DNA of 64,000 nt from Neobacillus dielmonensis (GCF_000612665.1 NZ_HG942085.1:19661-83660), one strand, 5' to 3'; positions 37,272 through 46,705 are shown, counted from the first letter of the stretch. A program made the numbers and translations. The notes: a model not told the origin generated them from the letters alone.

Positions 37272-37316
37272 ACAAAAAATGCCTGTTCACTTTACGTTGA
37301 ACCAGACATTTTATTA
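37272..37316 (-). terminator. Terminator of the purine permease-Rieske operon
   Basis: On the minus strand AATGTCTGGTTCA and TGAACAGGCATT pair with small bulges around an 8-base loop, followed by TTTTTTG. Confidence 0.8.
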
Positions 37317-37346
37317 TTCTTAACTAGTTTATTCCTTTTCTAATCC

Positions 37347-38336
37347 TTACTTCACCGTTAATTGAGCTATTGTCCCGTTTTCCACACCAAGCTCTTGTAA
37401 CCATCTCCGATAAGCTATCGTAAGGGCATCTGACTTTAAGTGCATTTCTGCTTGCAGATCCAATGGAAGAAGCTCAGGCTTTTGACTTTCCACTATATCC
37501 AGGTCTTGATTAAAAATAATATCCTGGAATTCAATAAACGGTTCATCCGGCTTATCCAAATCATAATTCCTGGTTAATAGCATAAAAGCCTTTGATTTTT
37601 CGTTATCCTCTTGATTGACAGCAAGCAATATCGTAAATTCCTCATCGGATCCTTCAGTCGTTTTGGTAAACCTGACTGTCGTAGGATTTAAAATTTCATA
37701 CACATAGTTGGCATATCCACCCTTTGACCGGCCATCCGGGTTCGGCTGATAAACTGGAATTTTACTAGTGACAATGCGATTATCAAGGAAATTCACATCG
37801 TAATTGGCCACTTCAGCGTGATCCTCATCTCCAAGCAAGCCTTCATGAACGAACATAAGATGAGAGACATCAAGGAAATTTTCAATAATTCTGGGCCCAT
37901 TTGCCTTCACATCATACGGACCGCATAGCGCCGTACGATAGCCTTCCTGGCTAAATTCAGGATATGCAGCAAGTGGTGCTGGTTCATCACCCAAGTTGAC
38001 CCAGATTAATCCAAGGTATTCCTGACAATGATAAACGGTTGCCCGTGCCTTAGTAGGAATTGGCCGGCCGCTTGGCAGCGCGGGAATTTTTACACATGTG
38101 CCTTCACAATTATATTCCCAAGCATGATACGCACAGGCCAGATTGCCATTTCTTACTTTTCCGAGTGATAATGCCGCTCCGCGGTGAATACAAAGGTCCT
38201 TAAATGCATGTACGCCTTTTTCATTGCGAAAAATAACGACACGTTCACCAAGGACAAATACCTGTTTCGGGTCATCCAGCAATGCCTCTGCCCTACATAC
38301 CGGATGCCATTCATTCCATAATCGATCCTGTTGCAT
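37347..38336 (-). CDS. Rieske non-heme iron oxygenase, likely acting on a purine
   Basis: 329 residues. The Rieske 2Fe-2S ligands are C49-x-H51 (CIHRGAALS) and C68-x2-H71 (CAYHAWEY); the mononuclear iron site is the N153-D156-H159-H164 stretch (ENFLDVSHLMFVHEG). The size and layout match VanA/NdmA-type oxygenase subunits that hydroxylate or N/O-demethylate small aromatics. It lies 24 bp after a purine permease gene in one operon that starts with a guanine-class riboswitch, so a purine, for example a methylated or hydroxylated xanthine, is the likely substrate. No reductase or ferredoxin gene is adjacent, so electrons must come from elsewhere. Confidence 0.85.
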   Translation of the reverse strand: MQQDRLWNEWHPVCRAEALLDDPKQVFVLGERVVIFRNEKGVHAFKDLCIHRGAALSLGKVRNGNLACAYHAWEYNCEGTCVKIPALPSGRPIPTKARATVYHCQEYLGLIWVNLGDEPAPLAAYPEFSQEGYRTALCGPYDVKANGPRIIENFLDVSHLMFVHEGLLGDEDHAEVANYDVNFLDNRIVTSKIPVYQPNPDGRSKGGYANYVYEILNPTTVRFTKTTEGSDEEFTILLAVNQEDNEKSKAFMLLTRNYDLDKPDEPFIEFQDIIFNQDLDIVESQKPELLPLDLQAEMHLKSDALTIAYRRWLQELGVENGTIAQLTVK

Positions 38337-38360
38337 GATGAATCCTCCACTTTAAGATTA

Positions 38361-39728
38361 TTAGTTTATCGTTACATTTACTTTACTTTTTAGTCCGCTG
38401 TCTTCAAGCTTTTGCGGAAGAACCAAATTAAGAATTAATGCCGTAATAGCCCCCACTGCTGTTCCTGATGAAACAAAATAAGTGACGATATGCGGCAGCC
38501 CCTTTGAAATATCGGCAGGCATTAGCACCGCAAACATCGCAAGCATGATGGACACACCGATTACAAGCATATTTCTTTCTGTAAACGGCACTTCTTTGAT
38601 GACTTTAAATCCATTCATCATAATCACGACACATAAAATCGCAAACACACTGTTAATGACAACCCCAGGAATACAAGCAATAACATTCATCAGTTTAGGC
38701 ATCATTCCCAGAATCACTAAAATGACACCGCCCATAACAATTGGTTTCCGGCTTTTTACGCCCGTAATCGCAATAATTCCTGCATTGGAAGAATATCCTG
38801 TTACGGGTGTTCCCCCAAAGAAAGAGCCGATAAAACAACCTAAGCCTTCACCAAACGCCCCGCCATTTAAGCGTTTATCTGTAAGCTCTTCTCCTGTTAC
38901 ATTACCAACCGTAAACCATGTACCAGTTGTTTCAATGGTGACGATGAAATAGATTGCAAGCATGATCAAGATTGAATTAACATCAAATGTTGGTGTTCCA
39001 AACGCAAAGATACTTGGCATCTGGAACCAGGCTGACTTTCCAACCGATGAGAAGTTGACCAAACCAAAAGATGAAGCAACAATCGTTCCAATCCCCAGTG
39101 CTAAAATAACTGATACCAGCTTAATATATTTCAGTTTTGTTTTTGACTTTTCCCCGACATACATACAAAAAATAAGCACAGCCGCTGTTATACAAGCCAC
39201 CAATATATTAGTTCCAAAGCTTCCTTGTGCCGTATAAATGGAATTGATGGCACTCGGCATTAGCGAAATGCCGACCACGACAATAACTGTTCCCGCCACA
39301 ATCGGGGGAATGAATTTTCTCACAACCTTACTAAAAACTTTGAGAGACCCTAATATCGCAATTAATATGGCGCCTGGTATCAAACTCCCAATCATGGCAC
39401 CAATACCGGATGTGGTGCCAATGGCAGCCAGTGCACTTAGCGGCACAAAGGAAGGCCCCTGCATGACAGGCAGTTTCATCGCAAACCCAGCTTGAATAAT
39501 GGTCGCAATACCACAAGCAAGAAACGTCATTTGAATGAGCATTGTACTATCAGAAACAGAAAAGGATAACATTCCAGCTAAAATAACCGGTGGTATAAAA
39601 AGGTCCATTGCCAACACTTGCTGTAAACCCAAGAATAATGCTTGCCCAGCAGAAACATCCTGCTTCATCTGCCCGCTGACTTCATCCCTTATTTCCTCAG
39701 ATTCGAGTTTCCTTGCCGTACTCTCCAT
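38361..39728 (-). CDS. NCS2-family purine permease
   Basis: About 455 residues, 12-14 membrane helices. The NCS2 signature stretches QGPSFVPLSALAAIG and FGGTPVTGYSSNAGIIAITGVKSR are visible. Carriers of this family import xanthine, guanine, uric acid or uracil with protons. A guanine-class riboswitch with a terminator precedes the gene, which points to guanine/hypoxanthine-related substrates. The ATG at 39728 is preferred (GGGGAGA upstream); a longer frame would run into the terminator hairpin. It is first in the operon with the Rieske oxygenase gene. Confidence 0.9.
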   Translation of the reverse strand: MESTARKLESEEIRDEVSGQMKQDVSAGQALFLGLQQVLAMDLFIPPVILAGMLSFSVSDSTMLIQMTFLACGIATIIQAGFAMKLPVMQGPSFVPLSALAAIGTTSGIGAMIGSLIPGAILIAILGSLKVFSKVVRKFIPPIVAGTVIVVVGISLMPSAINSIYTAQGSFGTNILVACITAAVLIFCMYVGEKSKTKLKYIKLVSVILALGIGTIVASSFGLVNFSSVGKSAWFQMPSIFAFGTPTFDVNSILIMLAIYFIVTIETTGTWFTVGNVTGEELTDKRLNGGAFGEGLGCFIGSFFGGTPVTGYSSNAGIIAITGVKSRKPIVMGGVILVILGMMPKLMNVIACIPGVVINSVFAILCVVIMMNGFKVIKEVPFTERNMLVIGVSIMLAMFAVLMPADISKGLPHIVTYFVSSGTAVGAITALILNLVLPQKLEDSGLKSKVNVTIN

Positions 39729-39775
39729 TATGGTCCATCTCCCCATTTGTTTCCCTATAATCACAGTTTCTAATA

Positions 39776-39831
39776 GAAAAGCCCGAAGCACATGCTTTCC
39801 AAAACGTAGAAAAGCATGTACCTCGAGCTTC
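39776..39831 (-). terminator. Riboswitch-linked terminator in the permease leader
   Basis: On the minus strand AGCTCGAGGTACATGCTTT pairs with AAAGCATGTGCTTCGGGCT with few mismatches, followed by TTTT. It stands between the aptamer and the permease start codon, the usual off-switch geometry. Confidence 0.85.
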
Positions 39832-39894
39832 TAAACAACGAAATACGAAAGAAAGAATAAACTCCAAATAAAGAAGAGTCCATCCTTGCCCTGC

Positions 39895-39966
39895 TTTTCA
39901 TAGTCAGTTTATTTACGGTAAACGGGTAGAAACTTGTAGGCCATATCCCTACGATTATATGAAAAA
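39895..39966 (-). promoter_or_regulatory. Purine riboswitch, guanine class
   Basis: Read on the minus strand, P1 arms TTTTCAT and ATGAAAA enclose the invariant ATAATC, GATATGG, AGTTTCTACC, CCGTAAAT and GACTATG elements. The base that pairs with the ligand is C in GACTATG, the guanine type; adenine switches have T (GATTATG). The elements match the Bacillus subtilis xpt aptamer closely. Together with the terminator downstream it should shut off the operon when guanine or hypoxanthine is abundant. Confidence 0.95.
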
Positions 39967-40086
39967 CAATATTTATTTTTTGAATGACGTCTTACAGAAA
40001 GAATTCGTGCATTTCTATAGACTACAAATTATTTATTCATTACAATCATGATAATAACACAAAATACGAACGTTAGGAAGATGTTT

Positions 40087-41451
40087 ATGGGTAAATATAC
40101 GCAAATTTTTCAAGGAACTGCTTTTACAAGTGATTCCCCCAAGAAACTGAGCATTTTAAAGGATTACCTTTTCTGTGTAAATGCAGATGGTATGATTGAA
40201 AAAATCGTTGCACCTAAACAAGCTGATTACCAGCTGTTACTAGATACCTATAAAGGGCAAGAAAACTTTCATCGTTTGGCGGAGGGCCAATATCTCTTAC
40301 CAGGTTTTGTGGACTTGCATGTACATGCCCCGCAATGGGCTCAATCAGGTACAGCACAGGACCTTCCCCTATACGACTGGTTAAATGAGTACACTTTTCC
40401 CCTGGAAGCGAAATATTCCGATTTAACCTTTGCAAAAAAAGTTTATGAAGACTTAGTGGACACCTTACTATCAAACGGAACAACAACAGCCCTTTATTTT
40501 GCAACAGTTCATAAAGAAGCAAGTATCTTATTGGCAGAAATTTGTGCCCAAAAAGGTCAGCGTGGTTTAGTGGGAAAGGTCGTCATGGACGATGCTGAAC
40601 AAAACCCTTCCTATTATCGTGATCAGGATACCAAAACAGCACTCATCAATACAGAAGAGTTTATTTTAGCCGTAAAGGAGTTAGCTCAAACAGTGAAGCA
40701 AGGGGTGTATCCCGTTGTTACACCTCGGTTTATTCCAAGCTGTACCGATGAAGCGTTAAAGGGCTTAGGCGAACTTGCCTTAAAGTATGATACACATATT
40801 CAATCTCATTGCAGCGAAAGTGATTGGGCACACCATTATGTACAAGAGCGTTTTCATAAACATGATGCTTTTGCATTAAACGACTTTGGACTATTAACGG
40901 ACAAATCAGTCATGGCTCATTGCAATTTCTTAGATGACAATGATGCTTCCCTTTTTGCTAGAACCGGAACTGCCATTGCCCATTGTCCCTTATCAAATGC
41001 TTACTTCGCCAATAGCGTTCTCCCCCTGTCCCGCTTCATGGCCAAAGGGATTGATATTGGTTTAGGAACTGATATTTCTGCAGGGGCAACGCCTAGCCTA
41101 TATGATAATGTCAAACAGGCCGTTGTGTCTTCCAGAATGTTAGAAGACGGTGTTGACACAGCCCTTCCAGCTGAGGAACGCGGTGTACCAAATTCTCGCA
41201 TTACCATTAATGAAGCTTTCTATCTTGCGACCGCTGGCGGAGGAGATAGCCTGAATTTGCCAGTCGGACAAATCCAAGAAAACTATACATGGGATGTACA
41301 AATCATTGATACAAAAGTATCCACTGCAAAGCTTCCAATTTTTGATGACAATGAAGATTTATATGATGTGTTCCAGAAACTGATCTATAATGTTCGACCA
41401 GAAAATATTCGGGAAGTATGGGTACAAGGCGAAAAAGTCCATTCACGTTAA
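40087..41451 (+). CDS. guaD: Guanine deaminase (amidohydrolase type)
   Basis: About 454 residues, zinc amidohydrolase that converts guanine to xanthine and ammonia. Metal ligands: HVH at about 78-80 in GFVDLHVHAPQWAQSG, the His of QSHCSESDWAH, and Asp of GLGTDISAG; LYDWLNEYTFPLEAKY is typical of guanine deaminases. It differs from the small cytidine-deaminase-like GuaD of Bacillus subtilis. The ATG at 40087 has AGGAAG 6 bases upstream. It is divergent from the riboswitch-controlled permease operon, forming a purine salvage/catabolism locus. Confidence 0.93.
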   Translation: MGKYTQIFQGTAFTSDSPKKLSILKDYLFCVNADGMIEKIVAPKQADYQLLLDTYKGQENFHRLAEGQYLLPGFVDLHVHAPQWAQSGTAQDLPLYDWLNEYTFPLEAKYSDLTFAKKVYEDLVDTLLSNGTTTALYFATVHKEASILLAEICAQKGQRGLVGKVVMDDAEQNPSYYRDQDTKTALINTEEFILAVKELAQTVKQGVYPVVTPRFIPSCTDEALKGLGELALKYDTHIQSHCSESDWAHHYVQERFHKHDAFALNDFGLLTDKSVMAHCNFLDDNDASLFARTGTAIAHCPLSNAYFANSVLPLSRFMAKGIDIGLGTDISAGATPSLYDNVKQAVVSSRMLEDGVDTALPAEERGVPNSRITINEAFYLATAGGGDSLNLPVGQIQENYTWDVQIIDTKVSTAKLPIFDDNEDLYDVFQKLIYNVRPENIREVWVQGEKVHSR

Positions 41452-41467
41452 ATGGACTTAAACAAAT

Positions 41468-41507
41468 AGAATCGAGGTAATGTTCGACTACCTCGATTCC
41501 TATTCTT
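41468..41507. terminator. Bidirectional terminator
   Basis: GAATCGAGGTA and TACCTCGATTC form an 11-bp stem around ATGTTCGAC between convergent genes. Confidence 0.88.
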
Positions 41508-41520
41508 ATAAATACTTAGA

Positions 41521-41877
41521 TTATCTAAAAAACACCTTGTCTATATTATATTTCGCCTTAAGTTCATTAATGATATACGTTTCATAAATTTCCCTATGTG
41601 CCGGGTCATCCACAATACATACATCAATCCTCGCTACTTCATCCCGATGCATTTTCATTGGAGATACATTGTCCTCAAAATGCTTTTTAATCCTTTGGCG
41701 TAACTTTCTGGCTTTCCCAACAAATAATAGCTCTTGGTTGTGATTATAGAACATAAATATTCCACCTTTATCTCTAGGGATAAGATGGAACTCGGTAAAC
41801 CCATAAATATTACTTTCCTCTGGATTATTCTTTTTGGTAATACTCACACTTGGTTTTGGGATCGTTATATTTATCAC
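41521..41877 (-). CDS. GIY-YIG nuclease-domain protein (YurQ-like)
   Basis: 118 residues. The GIY-YIG core is GGIFMFYNHNQELLFVGKA (with variant GIF-FVG in place of GIY-YIG), then RKLRQRIKKHF with the catalytic Arg and YETYIINELKAKYN with the Glu. It resembles the UvrC N-terminal domain and Bacillus YurQ; a DNA-repair role is plausible but unproven. Start is GTG with AAAGGAGG upstream. Confidence 0.85.
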   Translation of the reverse strand: MINITIPKPSVSITKKNNPEESNIYGFTEFHLIPRDKGGIFMFYNHNQELLFVGKARKLRQRIKKHFEDNVSPMKMHRDEVARIDVCIVDDPAHREIYETYIINELKAKYNIDKVFFR

Positions 41878-42130
41878 GTTTTTTCCTCCTTTGCAATGTG
41901 AAAATAAATTAAAAACCGTCTCAAGCTTATGATACGGTTCCCTTCATTGACTTATCCCGCATTAACGGGCAGTAATGTTCATTCTTCAACGCTTAACAGG
42001 ATGCGGAAAGCATTTCACCTTATCCTGAAGTTATGTTTGCCGAAATATTTCGATATAAAACAAACATTTGGTAAAATAAACAAAAACCAATGATAAAGTA
42101 TAACTATAAAGTAAAGAAGGAGTTATTACA

Positions 42131-42928
42131 ATGTCTGAAGCCTATCAAGTAGTAAGTTTCGTCGAAAATCAAAATATAAAAATTGAGGTTTTGGAGTACC
42201 AGAACTTAGGTGGCAATGATAACTTTACTGTTGCCGAAAAGCTATACTTTGCGCAAAAATCCAGCATTAAATTACGACAAGTAAGGATTACTCTTAAAAA
42301 CAGCTCCCTCACCGCTGAAGCCGGCGCACTGCAGTTTATGAAGGGCAATATTACGTTAAAAAGTTTAGGAGGTTCCGGCGCAAAGGGCTTTTTAAAAGGT
42401 TTGACCTCCAGTGTATTAACGAATGAATCAGCGATTAAACCACAATACCAAGGAAGCGGGATTATTTACTTAGAACCTAGTTTTAAACACTATATGATTG
42501 TGGAACTTGACCACGATGAAATGATTGCCGATAAAGGCCTGTTTTATTGCTGTGAGTCGAGTGTTACTGTTTCTGTTCAGGCCATGAAAAATATATCCTC
42601 CGCCATTGCCGGAGGAGAAGGATTGTTTCAAACAAAAGTATCCGGAAGCGGCTATTGCGTGTTTGAAATACCTGTCCCTGAGGAGGAACTGGTGGAGTTT
42701 GAACTCCAAAATGAAACGGTTCAAGTAGATGGCAATTTCACACTATTCCGGCTTGGAAACATTGATTTCACGGTAGAAAAGTCAACAAAAAGCATTTTCG
42801 GTTCTGCTGCATCCGGCGAAGGTTTGCTTCAGACATTCAGAGGAACCGGGAAAGTCATCATTGCACCAACGTTACCTGTTTATGAGAAGTTGGGTTATCT
42901 CTTAAACCCCATACCATCAACAAAGTAA
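42131..42928 (+). CDS. AIM24/DUF124-family protein
   Basis: 265 residues, a predicted all-beta protein with the AIM24 pattern: AEAGALQFMKGNITLKS, GSGIIYLEPSFKHYMIVEL, GGEGLFQTKVSGSGYCVFE and GEGLLQTFRGTGKVIIAPTLP. Bacterial AIM24 proteins have no settled role. ATG has AGAAGGAG upstream. It is flanked by an intergenic stretch with a CCCG-CATTAA-CGGG hairpin on one side and by a possible gene remnant on the other. Confidence 0.88.
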   Translation: MSEAYQVVSFVENQNIKIEVLEYQNLGGNDNFTVAEKLYFAQKSSIKLRQVRITLKNSSLTAEAGALQFMKGNITLKSLGGSGAKGFLKGLTSSVLTNESAIKPQYQGSGIIYLEPSFKHYMIVELDHDEMIADKGLFYCCESSVTVSVQAMKNISSAIAGGEGLFQTKVSGSGYCVFEIPVPEEELVEFELQNETVQVDGNFTLFRLGNIDFTVEKSTKSIFGSAASGEGLLQTFRGTGKVIIAPTLPVYEKLGYLLNPIPSTK

Positions 42929-43105
42929 TCCTTTTAACACCTCAAGAAAGATCCAAATCGGTTATGCCCGGAATTGAATTTGTAGTCACTCTTGAAATCC
43001 GCGTCAAAGGTAATGATGTGAACTTCACCAACCATATTTTTGCCCTTGATGAGTAAAATCAGCAATAATGCTTAGCTACGATGACAATTTTACAGCTTAG
43101 TTAAT

Positions 43106-43150
43106 AAAAAGGGTGCCCCAAATGGTTATACTTCCGGGACACCCTTTTTC
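43106..43150. terminator. Bidirectional terminator
   Basis: AAAAAGGGTG-CCC pairs with GGG-CACCCTTTTT around a 13-base loop. Confidence 0.9.
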
Positions 43151-43707
43151 TACCAATCTTCCAAATCATTGCTATTCCATAATTGATTAAAGGTATCATT
43201 CATGGATGAGGCCAAATCAGAATCCTTCACCGTTACGAGGTTTTCTTGATTTTCCTCTGCAGAATCTTTTGTGTAATTAAAAGAACCCGTTACGACTGTT
43301 TGATTGTCGGATATGGTCAGCTTGACATGCATTTTTTCATCTGTACTAATTTTAATAGGAATATTAAGTTTCTCAAACTCCTTAAATATCTTTCTGCTAT
43401 CTTTATTTTCTGTATTTTCTCCATCCGCAATGATCCTTATGGAAACTCCTCTTTCTGCAGCAGCATAAATGGCGTCTGCAATTTGCTCATTATCAAGGTT
43501 ATAGATGGCAATATTCAATTCGCTTTTTGTGTTATTAATCACATGAACTAAATCTTTCTCGGGGTCACCTTGATAACCCGTGATCGAATAAGATAACTGC
43601 GTACCGCCTGAATCTTCTTGCGTAGAATCTTTTATGATGATGCCTAAAAACACCAAGTTTATTACCAGTGATAAGAGTAAAACAATTGTACCTATTTTTT
43701 TGCTCAA
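43150..43707 (-). CDS. Membrane-anchored phospholipase D-like protein with one HKD motif
   Basis: 185 residues. An N-terminal hydrophobic segment (about 5-27) is likely an uncleaved anchor or signal. The rest is a single PLD domain with the motif H-x-K-x4-D in MHVKLTISDNQTVVTGSFNYT, followed by ENQENLVTV. Single-HKD proteins such as Nuc act as dimers on nucleic acids or phospholipids outside the cytoplasm. Start is TTG with GGAGG upstream. Confidence 0.82.
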   Translation of the reverse strand: MSKKIGTIVLLLSLVINLVFLGIIIKDSTQEDSGGTQLSYSITGYQGDPEKDLVHVINNTKSELNIAIYNLDNEQIADAIYAAAERGVSIRIIADGENTENKDSRKIFKEFEKLNIPIKISTDEKMHVKLTISDNQTVVTGSFNYTKDSAEENQENLVTVKDSDLASSMNDTFNQLWNSNDLEDW

Positions 43708-43942
43708 AATATTATACCTCCAATATTATAATAACCGTTAACTATTATATTAAGAATTAACCTTAAACTAACCTTAAATCAAAGTGGTAGGCACTTATTT
43801 TAATGGCAGGTAAACAGTAAAAAGGATATAAATAATTTCGAATTTGTCTGGTACTTCGGATGAAATATGGGCAAATTATCCATTGCATTCATAAATAAAA
43901 AAGAATATTATAGACAAGTTTGAGTGCATCAGGAGGTTACAT

Positions 43943-45124
43943 ATGCGATATGGTATTTCGATTTTAGGTATTATTGTTGTATTGTTTTTAGCTTGGCTGG
44001 CAAGCTCCAACCGAAAGCAAGTAAAGTTTAAACCAATTATCATAATGATTGCCATTCAAATTATTTTATCTGTGCTGCTGTTAAACACAGAATATGGCTA
44101 CATCATCATTAAGGCAATAGCTACGGTTTTTAACCAACTGCTCGAATATGCAAGTGAAGGAGTTTCCTTTGTATTTGGCGGTATGGCCAACAAAGGAGAG
44201 GCCCCATTCTTCTTAACGGTATTGCTGCCCATTGTCTTTATTTCCGTCTTAATTGGGATCCTTCAACATTTAAGAATTCTGCCGTTGCTCATGAAAGCTA
44301 TCGGATTGCTATTAAGTAAAGTAAACGGCATGGGTAAGCTAGAGTCCTATAATGCAGTAGCTTCGTTGATGGTAGGCCAATCAGAGGTATTCATTACCGT
44401 AAAAAAACAACTCGGCCTGCTGTCAAAACAGCGTCTGTATACTCTATGTGCTTCGGCGATGTCAACAGTATCGATGTCCATTGTCGGGTCTTATATGACG
44501 ATGCTCGAGCCAAAATACGTTGTTACCGCTTTAGTATTAAATTTATTTGGCGGGTTCATCATCACTTCGCTCATTAATCCGTACGAGGTGCAGTCAAGTG
44601 AAGATATTTTAGAGATTCAAAATTTAGAAAAACAGACCTTTTTTGAAATGCTTGGGGAGTATATCCTTGACGGCTTTAAGGTTGCGGTTATCGTTGGAGC
44701 CATGCTGATCGGGTTCATTGCTTTAATGTCAGGCATCAATCATGTGTTTGAGTTATTGTTTAGCATTTCCTTTCAGCAGCTATTAGGTTATCTGTTTGCA
44801 CCTATTGCCTTCATGATGGGAATTCCTTCATCGGAAGCAGTGAATGCCGGGGGAATCATGGCCACCAAGATGGTAACGAATGAATTTGTTGCGATGCTGG
44901 ATTTGTCTGGCGGCGATTATCACTTCAGTGACCGTACACTCGGAATTCTTTCGGTGTTCCTGGTTTCCTTCGCCAACTTTTCATCCATTGGTATTATTAC
45001 TGGGGCGGTTAAAAGTCTGAATGAAAAGCAGGGAAATGTCGTGGCGCGTTTTGGTCTGAAACTGTTATACGGCGCCACACTTGTCAGCATTCTTTCAGGG
45101 ATCATTGTTAGTGTTGTATTATAA
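43943..45124 (+). CDS. nupC: Concentrative nucleoside transporter (NupC)
   Basis: 393 residues, CNT family. The signature [23 protein letters not shown], the [24 protein letters not shown] segment and a FGGFIITSL helix are present, as is [23 protein letters not shown]. It imports nucleosides with protons (or sodium). ATG follows AGGAGG at 7 bases. Single-gene unit with a strong terminator. Confidence 0.93.
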   Translation: MRYGISILGIIVVLFLAWLASSNRKQVKFKPIIIMIAIQIILSVLLLNTEYGYIIIKAIATVFNQLLEYASEGVSFVFGGMANKGEAPFFLTVLLPIVFISVLIGILQHLRILPLLMKAIGLLLSKVNGMGKLESYNAVASLMVGQSEVFITVKKQLGLLSKQRLYTLCASAMSTVSMSIVGSYMTMLEPKYVVTALVLNLFGGFIITSLINPYEVQSSEDILEIQNLEKQTFFEMLGEYILDGFKVAVIVGAMLIGFIALMSGINHVFELLFSISFQQLLGYLFAPIAFMMGIPSSEAVNAGGIMATKMVTNEFVAMLDLSGGDYHFSDRTLGILSVFLVSFANFSSIGIITGAVKSLNEKQGNVVARFGLKLLYGATLVSILSGIIVSVVL

Positions 45125-45146
45125 ATAAACTAGTTTTTACTAAATC

Positions 45147-45183
45147 AAATTGTCGAGAAGGGTATCTTCTCGACAATTTTTTT
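45147..45183 (+). terminator. Terminator of nupC
   Basis: AATTGTCGAGAA and TTCTCGACAATT form the stem around GGGTATC, followed by seven T. Confidence 0.93.
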
Positions 45184-45189
45184 GAATTA

Positions 45190-45290
45190 TACTCTATTAA
45201 ATTGAGCTGTTGATTTCCGCTCTAGTCGCTTGAATGAGCCCGCAAGTCGTGCGCCTTCCGCTCCATATGTCTCCGCTAACGCAAAGAGCA
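45190..45290 (+). mobile_element. Truncated MITE-like element
   Basis: The left half TACTCTATTAAATTGAGCTG then TTGATTTCCGCTCTAGTCGC matches the start of the 47.5 kb copy; GCGCCTTCCGCTCC follows, but the right end has decayed. Confidence 0.6.
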
Positions 45291-45344
45291 ACTCTATTAT
45301 AGGATTAATGTCAATTCCAACAGACCATTAATCATAATATCATA

Positions 45345-45376
45345 TAGTTGTATATACCACCCGATATCTGTCTAAT
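45345..45376 (+). promoter_or_regulatory. nagAB promoter overlapped by a NagR dre site
   Basis: TTGTAT (45348) and TCTAAT (45371) are 17 bp apart, a candidate promoter. TAGTTGTATATACCAC, whose complement reads GTGGTATATACAACTA, covers the -35 and matches the NagR operator pattern TGGTATAGACAACTA. Confidence 0.6.
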
Positions 45377-45430
45377 TTAAAATTCCTTGTAAGTGAGGGT
45401 TTTATATAGGTGCGGATTTTCTTTCCTTTA

Positions 45431-45447
45431 AATTGGTATAGACATCT
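45431..45447. promoter_or_regulatory. NagR operator (dre) upstream of nagA
   Basis: AATTGGTATAGACATCTA-like stretch fits the known GntR/NagR dre core TTGGTATAGACA; it lies 50 bp before nagA and downstream of the candidate promoter. The regulator gene is the third gene of the cluster. Confidence 0.75.
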
Positions 45448-45496
45448 ATATTATAGGAATGATAAGATTAAGGTGAACGGAAAGGATGGAACTTTG

Positions 45497-46705
45497 ATGG
45501 AGACAAAATCTAACAGTATATTGCTCAAAGGTATCCAAATTTATTCTGAAGATAAATGGATTAACAATGGGTATTTAAAAATAAAGAATCAAAAAATAGT
45601 TGAACTAGGAGCGATGGAAACCCTATCCTCCCAGGAAGAATTTGAAGTAATCGACCTTCCTTTAGGATACAAAGCCATCCCTGGTTTTATCGATGTCCAT
45701 ATCCACGGAGCAAACGGAGCAGATACGATGGATGCTACGCAAGAAGCCCTGGATATCATGTCACATGCATTACCTGGTGAGGGCACTACTAGCTTTTTGG
45801 CAACCACCATTACCCAGGAAGAAAGTCAAATTGAAGCTGCCTTAAATAATGCGGGAAAATACATCAACAAATATCAATCACCCGGAAAAGCAGAAATACT
45901 GGGAATCCATCTTGAAGGTCCCTTTGTAAATAAAACCAAGGCTGGTGCTCAACCAATCCAGCATATTATTGACCCAAATCTAGAATTGTTTAAAAAGTGG
46001 GAAGAAGTCTCAGCTGACACCATTAAGCTCGTCACATTGGCACCCGAACTGCCTAATGGAATCGAGCTGGTTAAATACTTAAAAGAAAAAGGAATTATTG
46101 CTTCCATCGGTCATACGGATGCAACCTATGAAGAAGTGATCGAGGCCATTGAGGCAGGAGTAAACCATGTTACCCATCTATACAATCAAATGAGGGGATT
46201 GCACCACCGTGAACCAGGTGTCGTGGGGGCTGCATTTCTAAAAGATGAATTAAAAGCAGAGTTAATTGTTGATGGAGTTCATGTCCACCCTGACATGGTG
46301 AAACTTGCCTATAAACAAAAAGGGAAAAAGGGAATCATTCTAATTACTGATGCTATGCGGGCAAAATGTCTAAAGAACGGAAATTATGATTTAGGCGGCC
46401 AAGATGTCACAGTGAAGGATGGAAAGGCTGTTTTGAGTGACGGAACACTGGCCGGAAGTATTTTGAAGTTAGGCCAAGGTGTTAAAAATATCGTTTCTTT
46501 TGCTGGCTGCCAACTGGAGGATGCCGTTGAAATGGCGGCTGTCAACCCTGCTAAACAACTAAATATTTTTGACCGCAAAGGAAGCCTTTCAGAGGGAAAA
46601 GATGCAGATATTGTCATTCTTGACGAGAACATGGATGTCTATATGACTCTATGCCGTGGTGAGGTTGCCTACTCTAAAGGAGGAGAACACAATGAAAATC
46701 ATTGA
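45497..46705 (+). CDS. nagA: N-acetylglucosamine-6-phosphate deacetylase
   Basis: 402 residues, metal-dependent amidohydrolase that yields glucosamine-6-phosphate. HIH lies in GFIDVHIHGANGADTMD, the metal Glu in GIHLEGPFVN, SIGHTDATYEE and VTHLYNQMRGLHHREPG supply His ligands, and the catalytic Asp is in ILITDAMRA. The ATG at 45497 has AAAGGATGG upstream; earlier in-frame starts have no ribosome site and would include the operator. It overlaps nagB by 14 bp. Confidence 0.96.
   Translation: METKSNSILLKGIQIYSEDKWINNGYLKIKNQKIVELGAMETLSSQEEFEVIDLPLGYKAIPGFIDVHIHGANGADTMDATQEALDIMSHALPGEGTTSFLATTITQEESQIEAALNNAGKYINKYQSPGKAEILGIHLEGPFVNKTKAGAQPIQHIIDPNLELFKKWEEVSADTIKLVTLAPELPNGIELVKYLKEKGIIASIGHTDATYEEVIEAIEAGVNHVTHLYNQMRGLHHREPGVVGAAFLKDELKAELIVDGVHVHPDMVKLAYKQKGKKGIILITDAMRAKCLKNGNYDLGGQDVTVKDGKAVLSDGTLAGSILKLGQGVKNIVSFAGCQLEDAVEMAAVNPAKQLNIFDRKGSLSEGKDADIVILDENMDVYMTLCRGEVAYSKGGEHNENH

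Noticed and set aside
39895-39966. Adenine-class reading of the purine riboswitch
   Set aside because: The ligand-pairing base in GACTATG is C, as in guanine switches; adenine switches have T here.
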